Positions 1 through 11,100 of a stretch of DNA of 64,000 bases are shown here, in pieces; positions within the stretch are counted from its first letter, which is position 1; every line of letters starts with the position of its first letter. The DNA is from Paragyromitra xinjiangensis (taxonomy: Eukaryota; Ascomycota; Pezizomycetes; Pezizales; Discinaceae). The position numbers and the translations under genes are program-made. The notes beneath the pieces were generated by a model. The model searched no databases. It was not told the DNA's origin and worked only from the letters and a program-made list of their open reading frames with translations. The stretch is from assembly GCA_038503065.1 (NCBI GenBank), contig JBCAMK010000009.1, positions 868,001 through 932,000 of the forward strand, in the 5' to 3' direction.

Positions 1-906
1 GTCGAGTGCTTCCTTCGTATCCACCCAGATAGCAGTCGTCTCTTCGAATGGTTTATACATTATAGGTTCCATATTTGTATAGAGGCGTAGAGGGTGCGTC
101 ATGGTCTCGATCTCGGTTTGGTAGGGATGGGTATACCTGTGGTCTCGCGTTAGAAATTAGAAGCAAAAAAAAGAGATCCAAGAGTTTCGTTTGCAGGTTA
201 AACATACTGATTTACACCTTGTTCATTCGGTTCCAGACGAATACTGTCTTCTAGAGGAACTATAGCATGAGGCTTGGTTCGAATGATAGGCTTGAAAGGC
301 GAAGCATCGAAATTATTGATTTCGCCTTCGAACTTGAGTTGCGGTTTCGCCATTTGTCTTGACTTCCATGAACTAGCTTTCTGCACTCGTCCATTGTTTC
401 TTTGCGGCATGTTCTATTATGTCCACTGTGATCAGCGGATATTCCAAGGTTGTCATTAGTGGTATTACATACGAGCAGTGCGCCAGGCAGCGGCTCAGGA
501 TTCTTGTGCTTGATAGCACCAGTGTATTCATCCAAGCAAGTATCCTGTGTAACACAAAGCTGTTAATACTTTTACTAATTCCATAATGCGAAACCAAAGA
601 ACTTACTGCTTTCTCGAGCAAAAAATCGACAATCTCCACAGTATCACTCCATTTGGTGTCTAGATCATCGATGTCCGTCATCTTCGGAGCAGCGAGATCC
701 GATCCCCTGGACGCGCTCTTCAGCAGTTGGTTTGCTAAATCTAAGATGCGCGTGCTTGTTTCGTCAAGAGCTGCATTGAAATTAGGGTTTGATGTGCGCT
801 GGAAGGAGACATCCTCGGCTGCGATGCGACCGGAGGTTTGAACAGAGGACATGATGGAGGAGAAGACTCCATCTTGGAAAGCGGTGAAGTTATCTTCGGG
901 ATTCAT
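1..906 (-). CDS. rrp6: Exosome-associated 3'-5' exoribonuclease Rrp6, N-terminal part (truncated by window edge)
   Basis: The encoded N-terminus matches the PMC2NT domain of Rrp6/EXOSC10, the nuclear exosome nuclease that trims and degrades rRNA, snoRNA and aberrant transcripts. Exons on the minus strand are 906-607, 544-473, 413-208 and 135 to beyond base 1. Introns start GTAAGT, GTATGT and GTATGT and end in AG, and the frame is kept through all of them. Exon 1 carries the PMC2NT helices. Exons 3-4 give the conserved linker with KPQLKFE, then NQYTHPYQTEI (the NPY-HPY-type motif) and the PFEET...WVDT segment that precedes the DEDD nuclease core. The catalytic domain and HRDC domain lie outside the window. 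The start is the ATG at 906, which opens directly into the PMC2NT homology. The family assignment is firm; the gene is incomplete only because of the window. Confidence 0.9.
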
Positions 907-2015
907 GGTTGCTAGTGGTAATGCAATCGTGAATTGAAGAAGTGGTGTTTGATGAGAAGCGGAAGGAATTTAGTTGTGGTTCCTGAAATTCGTGGAGATT
1001 TTGTGGTTGCAGGTGGCGGTGACGACGGACGTTGCATGGGCTGGTCGATCTTAAATCCTTAGCGCTGCAAGGAAGTCACCAGCCACAATCCATACTTGGC
1101 GGCTCTACTCATGAATTTTGTCGAGTGAGCCGAAACCCTAACCCATACCAGCCGCTTAGCTGGGGCTGTGTTACTCGGAGACCTGTTTGCTGTTCAGTCG
1201 GCTTAACAGAGAGATTTTTTCTTTTCTACGTATTTTTTGGCCCCAATTTTGAAGAATTTAGCATATATGGGAATCTCCAATGTGGGTTAGGGTTTACGGC
1301 TCGCTCGATAACTAGTGGCATCACATGATTAGGCGTCCGCAGCGCGACGAACTCACGTCGAAGTGTCACGCAACATACATGTACTTGCTACTGGAGAGAT
1401 TACAGTGGTAGAAAACTCTTCTATAGCTTTTGTGGGTACATGTAGTCCCAAGAAACTCCGCTCTAAAGACATTGGTTACATAGAGTATCCCGTGATGTGA
1501 GCAATTCCGGGATCTCAAAACTTTTGAAGGTTCGTGATGTTCCACAGGGTCGAACAAGAAAAAGCGGTGAGCTAGGATTAAACAAGGCTTCCCACGAAAC
1601 ACCTATCTTTACATGCAGATTCCAAACAGCTCCCTGTGGCACTGAAGATCTCTCGCATGGTTTTGGGGCGTTCACTGCTGTATTTACTATCAATTGAGTG
1701 GACCAGTTTGCCTGCTGTCTCGATTCATGATTCAGATATGCCGAGGTTTGCGCCGAGGTTCGTTGCATGTACCGTTAGGCAAAGAGGCAAGGATCGAGAT
1801 AACGCGAAGTGAGGCTAGGAGAACAAAGTGGGGTATCGGCAAGCGAGTCGCGATAAAGTAGCCCGAGGGTGGATCTCCAGCGTAACTACTGACTTACATG
1901 ATCTGGGGAGCCAACTTATTGTTGGTGTTCGAGAGCTAGTGAAATCTCTTCCGGCACTAAATTGAATCAATCGACAGTTCGTACGCTAGTAACAGACCCA
2001 TTCGAAAAGGCGTCC
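907..2015. other. Intergenic, no gene recognised
   Basis: Short open frames only, none with recognisable homology or splice structure. A telomere-like CCCTAACCC motif near 1136 and a GGGTTAGGGTTT stretch near 1283 lie upstream of rrp6; such motifs are common in fungal promoters. Confidence 0.5.
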
Positions 2016-2324
2016 ATGAACAGACTCCCGGACATATTGATACTGTTGCATCTACCCGCGTAATATGACCACGAGGATGATGGGAGCTTGAAACATCATA
2101 CAAGGCGATGATGAACATGAAGGAACGGTTCACCTTCCACTAGAGAAAGGCGTTGATATTACGGTAACGGTGATACGCTATTTCACGTAGCAACTATTGC
2201 GGGAGATGCTGAAGCACTGAAACATCTCTTAGGCCTGAGTGCTAACGTCCGTACTCAAGGCTACAAATTAGACACTTTATCATGCAATCAAATTCATGAG
2301 AGTAAGGTGAATTCACGAGAGTGA
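2016..2324 (+). pseudogene. Ankyrin-repeat protein relic
   Basis: The frame 2157-2324 reads YYGNGDTLFHVATIAGD followed by EALKHLL and SANV, the pattern of a single ankyrin repeat (GxTxLHxA...Gx...VxxLL...GAxV). A stop codon (2154-2156) immediately precedes it and another ends it after about 55 codons. About 140 bases upstream, an ATG at 2016 opens a short frame, MNRLPDILILL, that resembles the LPxE-type start common in fungal ankyrin/F-box-like proteins; it stops after 15 codons. I read this as a heavily decayed ankyrin gene. Only the repeat itself is well supported; the link to the upstream ATG is inference. Confidence 0.45.
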
Positions 2325-2875
2325 GATTTCTGAGCTGAAAGTGGCTAAGTCACATTTTACTAGGCGCCACAACGTAGAGGCGTAGAAACAGCTAGCTTTA
2401 ATTTGGGGGAGTTGACTGTGTTGCGCTCGGCGGCGATGGGAGTATGCATTTCATACGGCAGTTGGGGGGAGACAGGAACTGCTAGTTGGGTGACTGCTAC
2501 ATTAAGGAGCTGATCTGAATGCAGGAGACAGTACGCAAACACTTCCCCCCTATTAAATTAAATGGTAGCACGACATGAATCAAGCCTCTCTGGGGTAGAG
2601 TGCTGGGGGATAGATTTTTAAGAACTTACGGGTGATGAAGGTGGTTAGTGATGGTACTTAGAGTAGTAAGAATGTTTTATAGATATCGGGAAATGATGAA
2701 CGGTTAAGATCACGTACAGAGGAGACAGCATGATTTACTAAGGAATAAGATGGTTTGCTAAGATTTTAGAGGCGAAGCTGGTAATAAGCGTCTTCCTTGG
2801 TGATGTTATTCTAGTATCTCGAGAACAACATGGAATTATTTAGGTCATGGGAAATCACTCACCTGATGTTATAAA
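2325..2875. other. Intergenic, nothing recognised
   Basis: AT-rich sequence between the ankyrin relic and the solo LTR. No coding potential or clear repeat seen. Confidence 0.4.
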
Positions 2876-2880
2876 CTCAC
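2876..2880. repeat. Left target-site duplication of solo LTR
   Basis: CTCAC, identical to 3242-3246 on the other side of the LTR. Confidence 0.7.
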
Positions 2881-3241
2881 TGTTGGATATATTTACTTCC
2901 TTTCGTGCCGCTTCCGGCCTTTCCTTACTATTTGGCTCTTTTCTTTCCTCCACCTACGTAGGCTTCTATAGTATACGTAGGCTTTCCTACTATTCAGGTT
3001 TCTTCTTATTCCTTGCTGATTTGGGCTTCTTTGGCTGTTGATTATTCTGGCGGCTATTCAGTGTAATTGAGGCTGCTTTGAGCCTGGAGGCGCTGACCAG
3101 GAGGTATATGCTGGAAGGGCTCTGATTGGTTGATTACTTGTATATATACAGAGGCTTTCTGCCTCTTCTACGTTTCTTTCTTCTCTATCCAATATATCAA
3201 GCCTTCCACAGAAGCAACGAATATCTCACCTTATTACTTCA
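2881..3241 (+). mobile_element. Solo LTR of an LTR retrotransposon (361 bp)
   Basis: The segment begins TGTTGGATAT and ends TTACTTCA, so it has the TG...CA termini of an LTR, and it is flanked on both sides by the same pentanucleotide CTCAC (2876-2880 and 3242-3246), the usual integrase target duplication. Inside are features of an LTR promoter: a TATATATA box at 3141, followed by a pyrimidine-rich stretch and a small hairpin (AGAGGC...GCCTCT). No internal retrotransposon sequence adjoins either side, which fits recombination between two LTRs leaving one behind. Orientation is inferred from the TATA position. The superfamily (copia or gypsy) cannot be told from the LTR alone. Confidence 0.75.
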
Positions 3242-3246
3242 CTCAC
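3242..3246. repeat. Right target-site duplication of solo LTR
   Basis: CTCAC, identical to 2876-2880. Confidence 0.7.
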
Positions 3247-4306
3247 CAGACTTCCGCCGTTCCATTCAAAGGGTGGTAAACTAAGAATCAAACATGACGG
3301 CAAAAAAATTGGTGTAGTAGTTAACGCTTCGCCTTCACCCTGCCGGCCCCCAGCAAGATTCTGGAGATAGGTTTGGTTTAATTTTTTCTTCTTGTACCAC
3401 CAGGGGCTGCCCATGTGGTGTTGGTTGGAGGGAGTAGTAGGAGGGTAGGTTTGGCGACAAATGTATATTTGTTCATGATGACTTCCTCTCTCATTTATCA
3501 TGATCCAACACACACCCAGTCAGTTAAGAGTTCCCGTAATATATATTACTTAGAGTCAATTACACGTAGGTCACTGATGGCGCCCTCACACAACCTCCCT
3601 GATTGAGGTGCTATGAGCAAAGTTCAGCAAGGTAACCCCCATAATCTGCTCTTTTCCTTCACTTGTATATAGGTTTCACATATTTATACCAACAGGCTTC
3701 TCCGGGGATCCCTGGCGCGGACTGGAATTACTATACAAGTGAAAAAGAACTTCAGCATACATACATGTAGTAACAATAATAAGGGTGTGTAAGATATTCC
3801 ATCAAGCCGATCGTGAAAACTACATGCACGTATTTAAGTCCTGATGCGGTAGCACGCCGAAGGTAAGTAATCTTAAAAAACTTGAAATTAACACCATCAT
3901 TAGATTAGTATCGCCATTAATGATATTTTCGGTTTTGGGAGTGATCTCACGCTATACTCGTAATATGCGACGGGAGGAAAATTTCCTGTGATCAGAAGAA
4001 AGGGAAAGAGGGAAAGCTAGATACGCCATTTTCTTAATTCTATGCGCTGCGAGGTGAGGAGGCTCTAGGGTGAAAAATTCTAGCTCAACCCGTTTGCAGG
4101 TGTCCCGTTTTTTGTAAGAAAGCCTTCGGGAGTTGGGTCTATTTTAAAAGGTAAAAAAGTTCAAAACACTAGAAATACTCGACTCCCTAAAACACAACCA
4201 CTGTGCTCTCAATAAGCGAACACTCCCATCTTTGGCTTCACCTTTGTTACCCTCTCACGCTGTTGGTTTTCATTTTTTTACCTGTCAGAGTCGGCAACAC
4301 CTCAGA
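3247..4306. other. Intergenic; possible degenerate tRNA-like A box near 3330
   Basis: No gene recognised. At about 3314-3375 the sequence TGGTGTAGTAGTTAACGC resembles a tRNA D-arm/A box, and AGCAAGATTC about 35 bases on vaguely resembles a B box, but the acceptor stem does not pair. AT-rich sequence leads to the start of the next gene. Confidence 0.35.
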
Positions 4307-4822
4307 ATGGCATCCCCATTTACTACTACAGCAGAGGCTGGCAGCAGTGCCATCACAAACACTCTCGTTTCTATTAACTTTAATGCACACGTGATCACCC
4401 ACTTTACCGCAATACTGGAGGACCTCAAGCGGGACTTCGGCGATTTCCAGCAAGGATTCGAAGACTACTACAATAACTTCGCGGACGTAGTAGACGAACA
4501 GAACGATGAGATTGAGGAAGTGATAAAGAATGCGAAAAGCAAAGGCGAAATGTTGATGAGGCTAGTACGGAGACGGAACCCTGCTAGAGATGGCCTCTAT
4601 AAGAGTTATCTCAGAGATACAATCGCTAGCTATAAAATCGAGCTTCTCGAGTTGAAGGCGGGATTGGAGGGTAATCTTCGGGGATACGAGAGGACGAGTG
4701 AGAGGCAGCGTGGGTTTTTAAGGGTGCTGGAAGAGGAGATGGAGAGTTTTCGCATAGTTTTGCAATGCGAGGTAGAGAGGGCAAATGATCCCGAGAAGGT
4801 TCGCGGGGACGTGGGAATATAA
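4307..4822 (+). CDS. Hypothetical alpha-helical coiled-coil protein (171 aa)
   Basis: An uninterrupted frame of 171 codons starting at ATG 4307 (context CAGAATGGC). The protein is charged and helix-prone throughout, with heptad-like spacing in the acidic middle (EQNDEIEEVIKNAKSKGEM) and in the C-terminal third (ERQRGFLRVLEEEMESF). No signal peptide, membrane segment or catalytic motif is visible. It resembles the small coiled-coil hypothetical proteins common in ascomycetes. An in-frame upstream codon would lengthen it, but that extension is hydrophobic, unlike the rest, and was left out. Function unknown; it could also be an orphan gene. No intron is needed to keep the frame. Confidence 0.55.
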   Translation: MASPFTTTAEAGSSAITNTLVSINFNAHVITHFTAILEDLKRDFGDFQQGFEDYYNNFADVVDEQNDEIEEVIKNAKSKGEMLMRLVRRRNPARDGLYKSYLRDTIASYKIELLELKAGLEGNLRGYERTSERQRGFLRVLEEEMESFRIVLQCEVERANDPEKVRGDVGI

Positions 4823-5171
4823 CGAGGTTATGAAGTAATTTATTATCGCAATAAAGAAGCTGCTATTATTTGAAGGTATTTCTCATCTCTAATATGAACG
4901 TCATTTTTATTGCCCCTTATTCTAATATTGACTGATAGAATATAATGTATGAAGATTGACCATGGTGTTTGACTTATCCTTTTCCTCCACTGCTCTCAAT
5001 TAGTGGTCTGACCGAGGAGATCTGATTCATATCAATTCTAATCATAAATCATGGCTTTAATTACTTATCAACGCTTCGAAAAATCGCTTCAAAAAATATG
5101 AAATATAAATGGAAAAGGAATCCGCCAGAATCCAGTAGTAATACAAAATTATGAAGGAACCTTTCGATCGA
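4823..5171. other. Intergenic between two convergent genes
   Basis: AT-rich spacer holding the 3' ends of the plus-strand hypothetical gene and the minus-strand mis14 gene. No further feature seen. Confidence 0.5.
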
Positions 5172-5950
5172 TTATTGTTTGGACTGAACATAGTCCAATG
5201 CATCTTGTGCACGGGTAAGTTTATGGGCTGTCGCCGGCAAAGTCTGTACAATCTTGTCAGCATACATTTCACCATTAAAAATATGAAACGTTATAACCCA
5301 TACCGTCTGCAACTCCTTCAAAATTCCCGTCGCTCTTGTATACTCCTCTTCAATCTCCTCTTTCCTCTCTAGTGGCCTAATCCCCAAATCCCCAGCTTTA
5401 TCATCTGCCTCGGTCTTCTTTGCTATCTCTACCAAGATTCTCTCATCACCGTCAAACTCCCTCCTCAGTCTCTCTTCGTAGATCCTTGTTGCTCGCGCAG
5501 GCGCCTCTCGTCGCAACTGTGATACCCTCAATGTCTCGGCTTCCAGTTCGGCATGGAGAGATGTCATGCGGTCGTGTAGTCTTCGGTCATAGGGCTCAAA
5601 CTCTTCTGCCTCATCTCTCTTCATGTATGATTCCATTGGGCCTGCGTCCATGCCGTTCACGGCAATGCTATGTCTGGCGAAATCGAACGTCCGGCGTATG
5701 TACTACAGGGTCCCAAATATTACACGTCAGCTTGTCGAGTTAGGACGGAAGCCATCGAACGAGTTGGACAATACCGGACCTCCATGACCATATCGTCGAC
5801 GCGTTTCCGTAGCTCATCATCATGATTAACAGCCCCAGGGGGCAGATGTAGGTCAATCTTCTCTCTGGCGGCACGGGAAAGATTTTCGATAAGGAACCGG
5901 ACATCTTCTGGGCTTTGTACATCGATCTTTCGCATCCGATCTTGTTCCAT
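5172..5950 (-). CDS. mis14: Kinetochore protein Mis14/Nsl1 (MIND complex subunit)
   Basis: The protein is the Nsl1/Mis14 subunit of the MIS12/MIND complex, which links centromeric chromatin to the Ndc80 microtubule binder. Exons are 5950-5780, 5702-5304 and 5243-5172, summing to 642 nt (213 aa), in the size range of fungal Mis14. The N-terminus carries the family signature RKIDVQSPEDVRFLIENL followed by DELRKRVDDMVME. Exon 2 continues YIRRTFDFARHSIAVNGMD, the conserved central motif, then a long coiled coil. Exon 3 holds the LPATAHKLTRAQDALDYV tail. The start is the ATG at 5950, just before the conserved block. Intron 1, placed by homology, begins GTCCGG rather than a consensus donor. Intron 2 is 60 nt, in frame and stop-free, with a CTGAC branch site, so retention would still give an open protein. 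Confidence 0.85.
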
Positions 5951-6560
5951 GGCTGAGGGATTCACGGTGGTGCAAACGGATGTCCGTCGCGTGCTGGTGG
6001 GGTGCGTGGGGTGTGTTTTAGCGGTTGCTTACATAAGATTTTCGATCTCTAAATCTCACTCGGTTGGACTACAGAACATGAAATTTACTCAGCTTCTGCG
6101 TTCTTAAAGGAAGCGATCGGTTTGTGCACCTGTTTACTATATAAGCGTATCAATTTTTGCGAGTTACGTGGTGACTTTGAGAGTGGAATTAACAAGTGTT
6201 TAGGCATCTGGGCCCACTCTCTTGTCACGTCCTTCAGGATCAAAGACAAAGAGCTGAGAAGGAAACACGCCAATATTGCTTAGGACTTCGTTTTCTATCT
6301 CTCATCTTCTAGAGATCAAGCAGAGCGCTCTAGATCATCTAGGCTTACATTGGAATCCCTTTCTTAAGATATGGACTTTGGGGCTGCCCTAGCTCTGGGG
6401 AAGGCGAGAAGTCTCTTAATATGGTCTTCTGCAAGTCACTCTCTTCAATCAAGCCCCTCTTTGCAAGTTTGCTAACCTGGGTACTTATATGCTGGATATG
6501 ATGGATTCGCCCTTCGCGCTTCCAATCTTATTTCTTTTTTGTTTATTCACTTGCTACAAG
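5951..6560. other. Divergent promoter region between mis14 and the RBR gene
   Basis: Pyrimidine-rich stretches precede the RBR start. An in-frame extension of that gene from 6489 would add a hydrophobic segment, but the region reads more like leader or intron sequence ending CTACAAG. Confidence 0.4.
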
Positions 6561-7731
6561 ATGGCCTTACCAACGAAAACGGCTGACCCCTATGTGGGGG
6601 GAGAATGGGAGGGTGTTCATAGGAATCTACGTTCCATGACTCGATTCTGTCATTTCTGTGAGGATGTAAAGCCCTACTCAGAATTTGTCACAAAAACAAC
6701 GTCAAACTGCCGGCACACCCCTTACCGGATTTGCGTCACATGCCTCCACGGGTATATTATCGCTACCGAAGTTGCTGATATTCGATGTCCTCTCGGGCCA
6801 GCAGTAGAAAACGGGGATGGTAGCCTGATTTGTGGGTCCTTTTTTGAGCTGTATGATATACGGAAGCTTCTGAATACAACTGAATACTCAAGGTAAGTTA
6901 AAATAGTCTAATAGTTTTGGTTAATATCGCAACCTCATATATGTTTCTAGATACCTTGATATATATATCGCGGCACAGATGGCCCCACCTGAACAAGTTC
7001 CCGCGACCGGAACTACGGCTGGATTTTTTAGTAAGGCTCTCAAACCTCTAGAATTAACCTTCGACTGTGCGATATGTCTTGAAACTGTTGCAGTTTCTTC
7101 TCTCCCAGTTGAAAAACTCACACCGACTTGTACCCACGACCTATCTGTATGCACGCCATGTCTCAGGTCTTCCATCACCATTGCAATCACCGACACTAAC
7201 TGGTCCCATCCGACATGTCCCCAATGCCCCGCTCGGCTTTCCTACTCCGAGATCGACAGATTCGTGGACCTTGAAACACGCATAAAATACGATAACCGGA
7301 TTTTTCTCGAGACAATTTCTGAGATGACAGATTTCCGTTGGTGTCTCAAAGAAGGTTGTGGTTCCGGTCAACTCCACGATGGGGGCGAGGACTCTCCAAT
7401 CGTCACCTGTCGCAAGTGTGGGGATAGGATGTGTTTTGCTCACAACATAAAATGGCACGAAGGCGATACCTGCGCGGAGTTCCAGGCTAAGAAAGATGTT
7501 GACAAAACAGAGCAGGCGAGTCAACTACATCTAAAAAAGACGACAAAGACTTGTCCAAATGTTACTTGTGGGGCGAGGGTCATGAAAATTTCCGGCTGCG
7601 ATCATATAACTTGTCTCAAATGTAGACATGAGTATTGCTGGTTGTGCTTTGCCGCATATAAAGATATTCGAACCAAGGGGAATCACTTTCATAACAAGGG
7701 GTGCAAATATTACAGCGGTTATCGAGGTTGA
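6561..7731 (+). CDS. RBR-type (RING-IBR-RING2) E3 ubiquitin ligase, ariadne-like
   Basis: Two exons, 6561-6892 and 6951-7731, joined across a GTAAGT...CTAG intron of 58 nt, give 370 aa. The second exon carries the RBR module. RING1 begins CAICLETV and includes CTHDLSVCTPCL and CPQCPARL. The IBR carries CRKCGDRMCFAHNIKWHEG. RING2 begins TKTCPNVTCGARVMKISGC; its SGCDHITC cysteine matches the ubiquitin-thioester-forming cysteine of HHARI/parkin. RBR ligases pass ubiquitin through that cysteine. Exon 1 adds a separate Cys/His-rich block (CHFCEDVK, CRHTPYRICVTCLHG, CPLG) that looks like another zinc-binding module. The start at 6561 was chosen because the upstream in-frame stretch is an atypical hydrophobic run. 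The substrate is unknown. Confidence 0.85.
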
Positions 7732-7986
7732 GGTGGGCTGGAGCGTTAGGCATGGTGAATGAGAATAAAATGGTGAACCACTGAGAGGGATTTAGGGTTA
7801 TGCGGCTGCTGCCTTTTGGTTATACTAAGTACTACTAATAATAGTATTCAATTGATAGATACTCATTGATTGACTCAGGGTAGTTCTGTTCTAGTGACCA
7901 ATGGTTTAGTGAAGCGAATACAGAAATAAGATAAGCCTAATTAGGTTTGATTCGCAGCAGATTGGTAGGTACATATTAACTAGGGA
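7732..7986. other. 3' flank of the RBR gene up to the LINE insertion
   Basis: AT-rich sequence with no gene. It ends at the 16-bp target duplication of the LINE. Confidence 0.5.
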
Positions 7987-8002
7987 GTGAACATGTTTTT
8001 TC
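7987..8002. repeat. Left target-site duplication of the LINE (16 bp)
   Basis: GTGAACATGTTTTTTC, identical to 27752-27767, nearly 20 kb away on the other side of the LINE and everything inserted in it. Confidence 0.85.
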
Positions 8003-8133
8003 ATGCTCCGTCCCCGTTACAACCTCGCTTAAAGAAAAAACCACACCAAAATTTTCCAAAATAGTGGGTATTACCCAATCAAACCCTGCCACATCACTTT
8101 CTCTCGGGCTTCAAAAATCAGAAACCCAGAAAA

Positions 8134-11100
8134 ATGACTTCAGTCAACTCCCCTATCTACATTCTATCTACCCAAGAGGATTCTGTAATGTCTACAGACC
8201 CACAGGAGAGAATTAATTCCCCCCCTCCCGTTTCTACCCCCTCAATGTCCAATGGACCTACCCAGATTACCCCGCACCCACTCAGTCAGAATTTTTCCGG
8301 GGTCCGAGCAGAAACCCCTACCCTTTCATTCTCGCTTGATGCCAATGTGGCAAGCGAGAACCAAACACAAATGTCGGGATCAATCCAAGTCCCAGACTCA
8401 CAACCGCCAATGTTCATCAATACCCCGCACAACGACCCACCGGTGCAAGTCCAAAGCGCCATTCAATATGTTAGAGGTGTCATCGACGAATATATGCAAC
8501 AACTGGCACAACCCACGCAATCAACAAACTACGGGTCTACCCCAAATTTCTCACAAGCAGAAATGACAGACTACGGATCGTCGTTAGATGTATCAAACAT
8601 CCCACAAGAAATATGGGAGATAATGGAAGAAAGATTCCCAGCGAAAATTGACTGGGGAACCAACGAGGAAGAAATAACAGTTCCGAGAGAAATCGCGGCG
8701 ACTGTATCCCAATACTTCTCCACCTACGTCCCAACACAAACAACGAATTATGGATCAACCCCACAATTCCAAAACACCGACAACACCCAAACCACGGACT
8801 ATGGCTCCATCCCGGAGGAAATGATCACCCAAGGCCCACAGCTAGAATCGTCAATCCACAACCCAATAAACTCCAAGCCAACCATCCCAACGATTGACTT
8901 CAGCCCATCAAGGAATACCACGAGACCCTCCCCCCCAAGAGGGGCCGGCCCATCAAACTGGAGAGACAGGGATAACCAAATCATCGGCCCCCTTCAAGGA
9001 ACAGAACATTCACTCCATGCGGTAAATAAAGGAAAGGGGAAAGAGACAGTCACTCGAAGGACCCCCAAGAAAACCCCCATCACGAGAGAGGAGAGATACG
9101 CCACCTTCATCCGAGAAGCAAGAAAAGTGGCAGAAGATGAAATGAAAGGCGGGCTATTCCTCATAATGGAGGAACTCAGAGAACTGAAAAAGGAAGTGGC
9201 CACGTTGAAACAACGACAGGGAATAACCAGACAAGCCCCCCCCCTTTCACAACAAACACACTACCTACCAAATACACCACCCGCACCAACCCAAAATACG
9301 GCCACAAACAACATTGCAACCCCCCGCACATATGGAACACAACCCCTCCCTCCACAACCAGAAGAAATCACAAAGAAAGCAACGTCATACGCCAATGCGG
9401 TAACAAGGACAGCGCCGATTCAATCAACAATTCCCCCGACCCCCTCCCCAATCCAACCCACCCCGACCCCCAAAGAAGACGATATAACTATCAAAGAAAG
9501 GACGATAGTTGTCCAACTGGGAAGAGGCCCAAACCCATCTGTCCCAGGTATTAGAATCAGGGACAACGTAAACGCAGCACTACTAGCATCAGATTCAGAA
9601 GCTAGAATTGCCGAATGTAAATATACATTCCACGACCAGATCAAACTAATTACGGTCAAGCCATTCAAAGCGAAGGATGTTCCAGTCAATGCAGTGGAAA
9701 CAGCTTTAACGAGAGCGGGCCTAAAGAATTTTTCAACAAGACTCGACCTACCCAGACTTAAGTTCCTCATCCATGGAGTCGATGCGAAGCTAGTTGCTGG
9801 AAGAAAGGATGAAAACTGGACCCCGATGTCATGGAAGACTACCCTGCCATACCAACACATCAAAAACGATATCCAAAGCTACAACAAAGGGATCAGGCTA
9901 CTCGAATCCCCAAGATGGCTAATCAAGATCGACACACAATATGAGAGGACCAGAAGCAGAAAGTCCCACAGATCATCCATGATAATCACAGTCGAGGGCA
10001 ATGACGAAGGGAAAGAGCTACTCGAAGCAACAAGAAAGAAGGGCACCCAGGCAAAATTGTACCTATACGGAGTGTCATGCAAAGTCGAAGAGTTCGTCGA
10101 ATACAACGCCGCAACCCACTGTGCGAATTGCCAAGGATTCGGACATCATGCCATCCTTTGCAAAAAGGCCTCTAGATGCAGATTCTGCGACGGGGCTCAC
10201 TTCTCCGCCCAACATAAGTGCGACAAACAAGGATGCACAGCAATAGGCAAAGGCTGTGCTCATAGACCAACGAAGTGCCTTAACTGCGGAGCTAATGGCC
10301 ACTGGGCAGGGGATAGGAACTGCAAAAACTACAAGGAAGCACAAATCCATCAGCAAAAAAAAAATGTCGCCCCGACACTTTCCTGTCTTCTGGAAGGCCA
10401 TATTCCGCCCGCTGCGTTTGTGGCCTTCCCGATCCTTTAAGCGAGCTTTCCAGCAGCCTGTGTGGGCGCAGGCTGCACAGCGCTCCGGCCTCCTGGCGCT
10501 CGGCTGCAGCTTAGCTGCGACCACCCGCACCCGGATGTGGCACTTAGCAAAATCCAGCAGGCTGCCCGATCGATTTTTTTTTCTCTAAGTCCCTGAAACC
10601 TCGGGACTTAGCAAAATTCACCTCACCTCCCCCCAGGCACTTAGCGATTTTCAAAAATCTCCAGGTCGCTTAGTCATCGCTTAGTAGTCGCCATGCCGTC
10701 GCCAAAGCAACGCCTAATAAGACACCAATCTCCACCTCCCCCTATTCCTTCCCGTCTCTCCTCCCATACCTCTCCCTATTCCCTCCCACCCATTCCCTAC
10801 CTCGCTGTACCATAGGACTTTGCTAACATCGTGACTTTTAGGCTCGAAGTACTAAGCTCTGCTTGCAAAGAACCTCCTAGGTAACGTCCTGATTCCGTTT
10901 ATTTGACTCACGCTGATATGCCTCCTAGACTCGCTTCGATCCGCTGCTTCAGCTTCCTCTGCCTCCGCTGGCTGCCTGCTTCACTGCTTCCGCCTAAGCG
11001 AGCTCAGGAGGCGGCTCAATTGGCTGGTCGATTTGCTGTCTGAGCTTCCTGAGCTTCCTGAGCTTCCTCCGCCTCCTGGAGGTCGTCGATCTGCTGCCTG

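Noticed and set aside
1130..1140. CCCTAACCC as a telomere or subtelomere mark
   Set aside because: Isolated short motif in a promoter-like position; no tandem array.
5720..5965. Start of mis14 at 5965
   Set aside because: That codon is GTG; the first in-frame ATG is at 5950, right before the conserved block.
10348..10440. C-terminal extension of LINE ORF1 to a stop at 10440
   Set aside because: It reads into the inserted element; the true C-terminus resumes at 12455.
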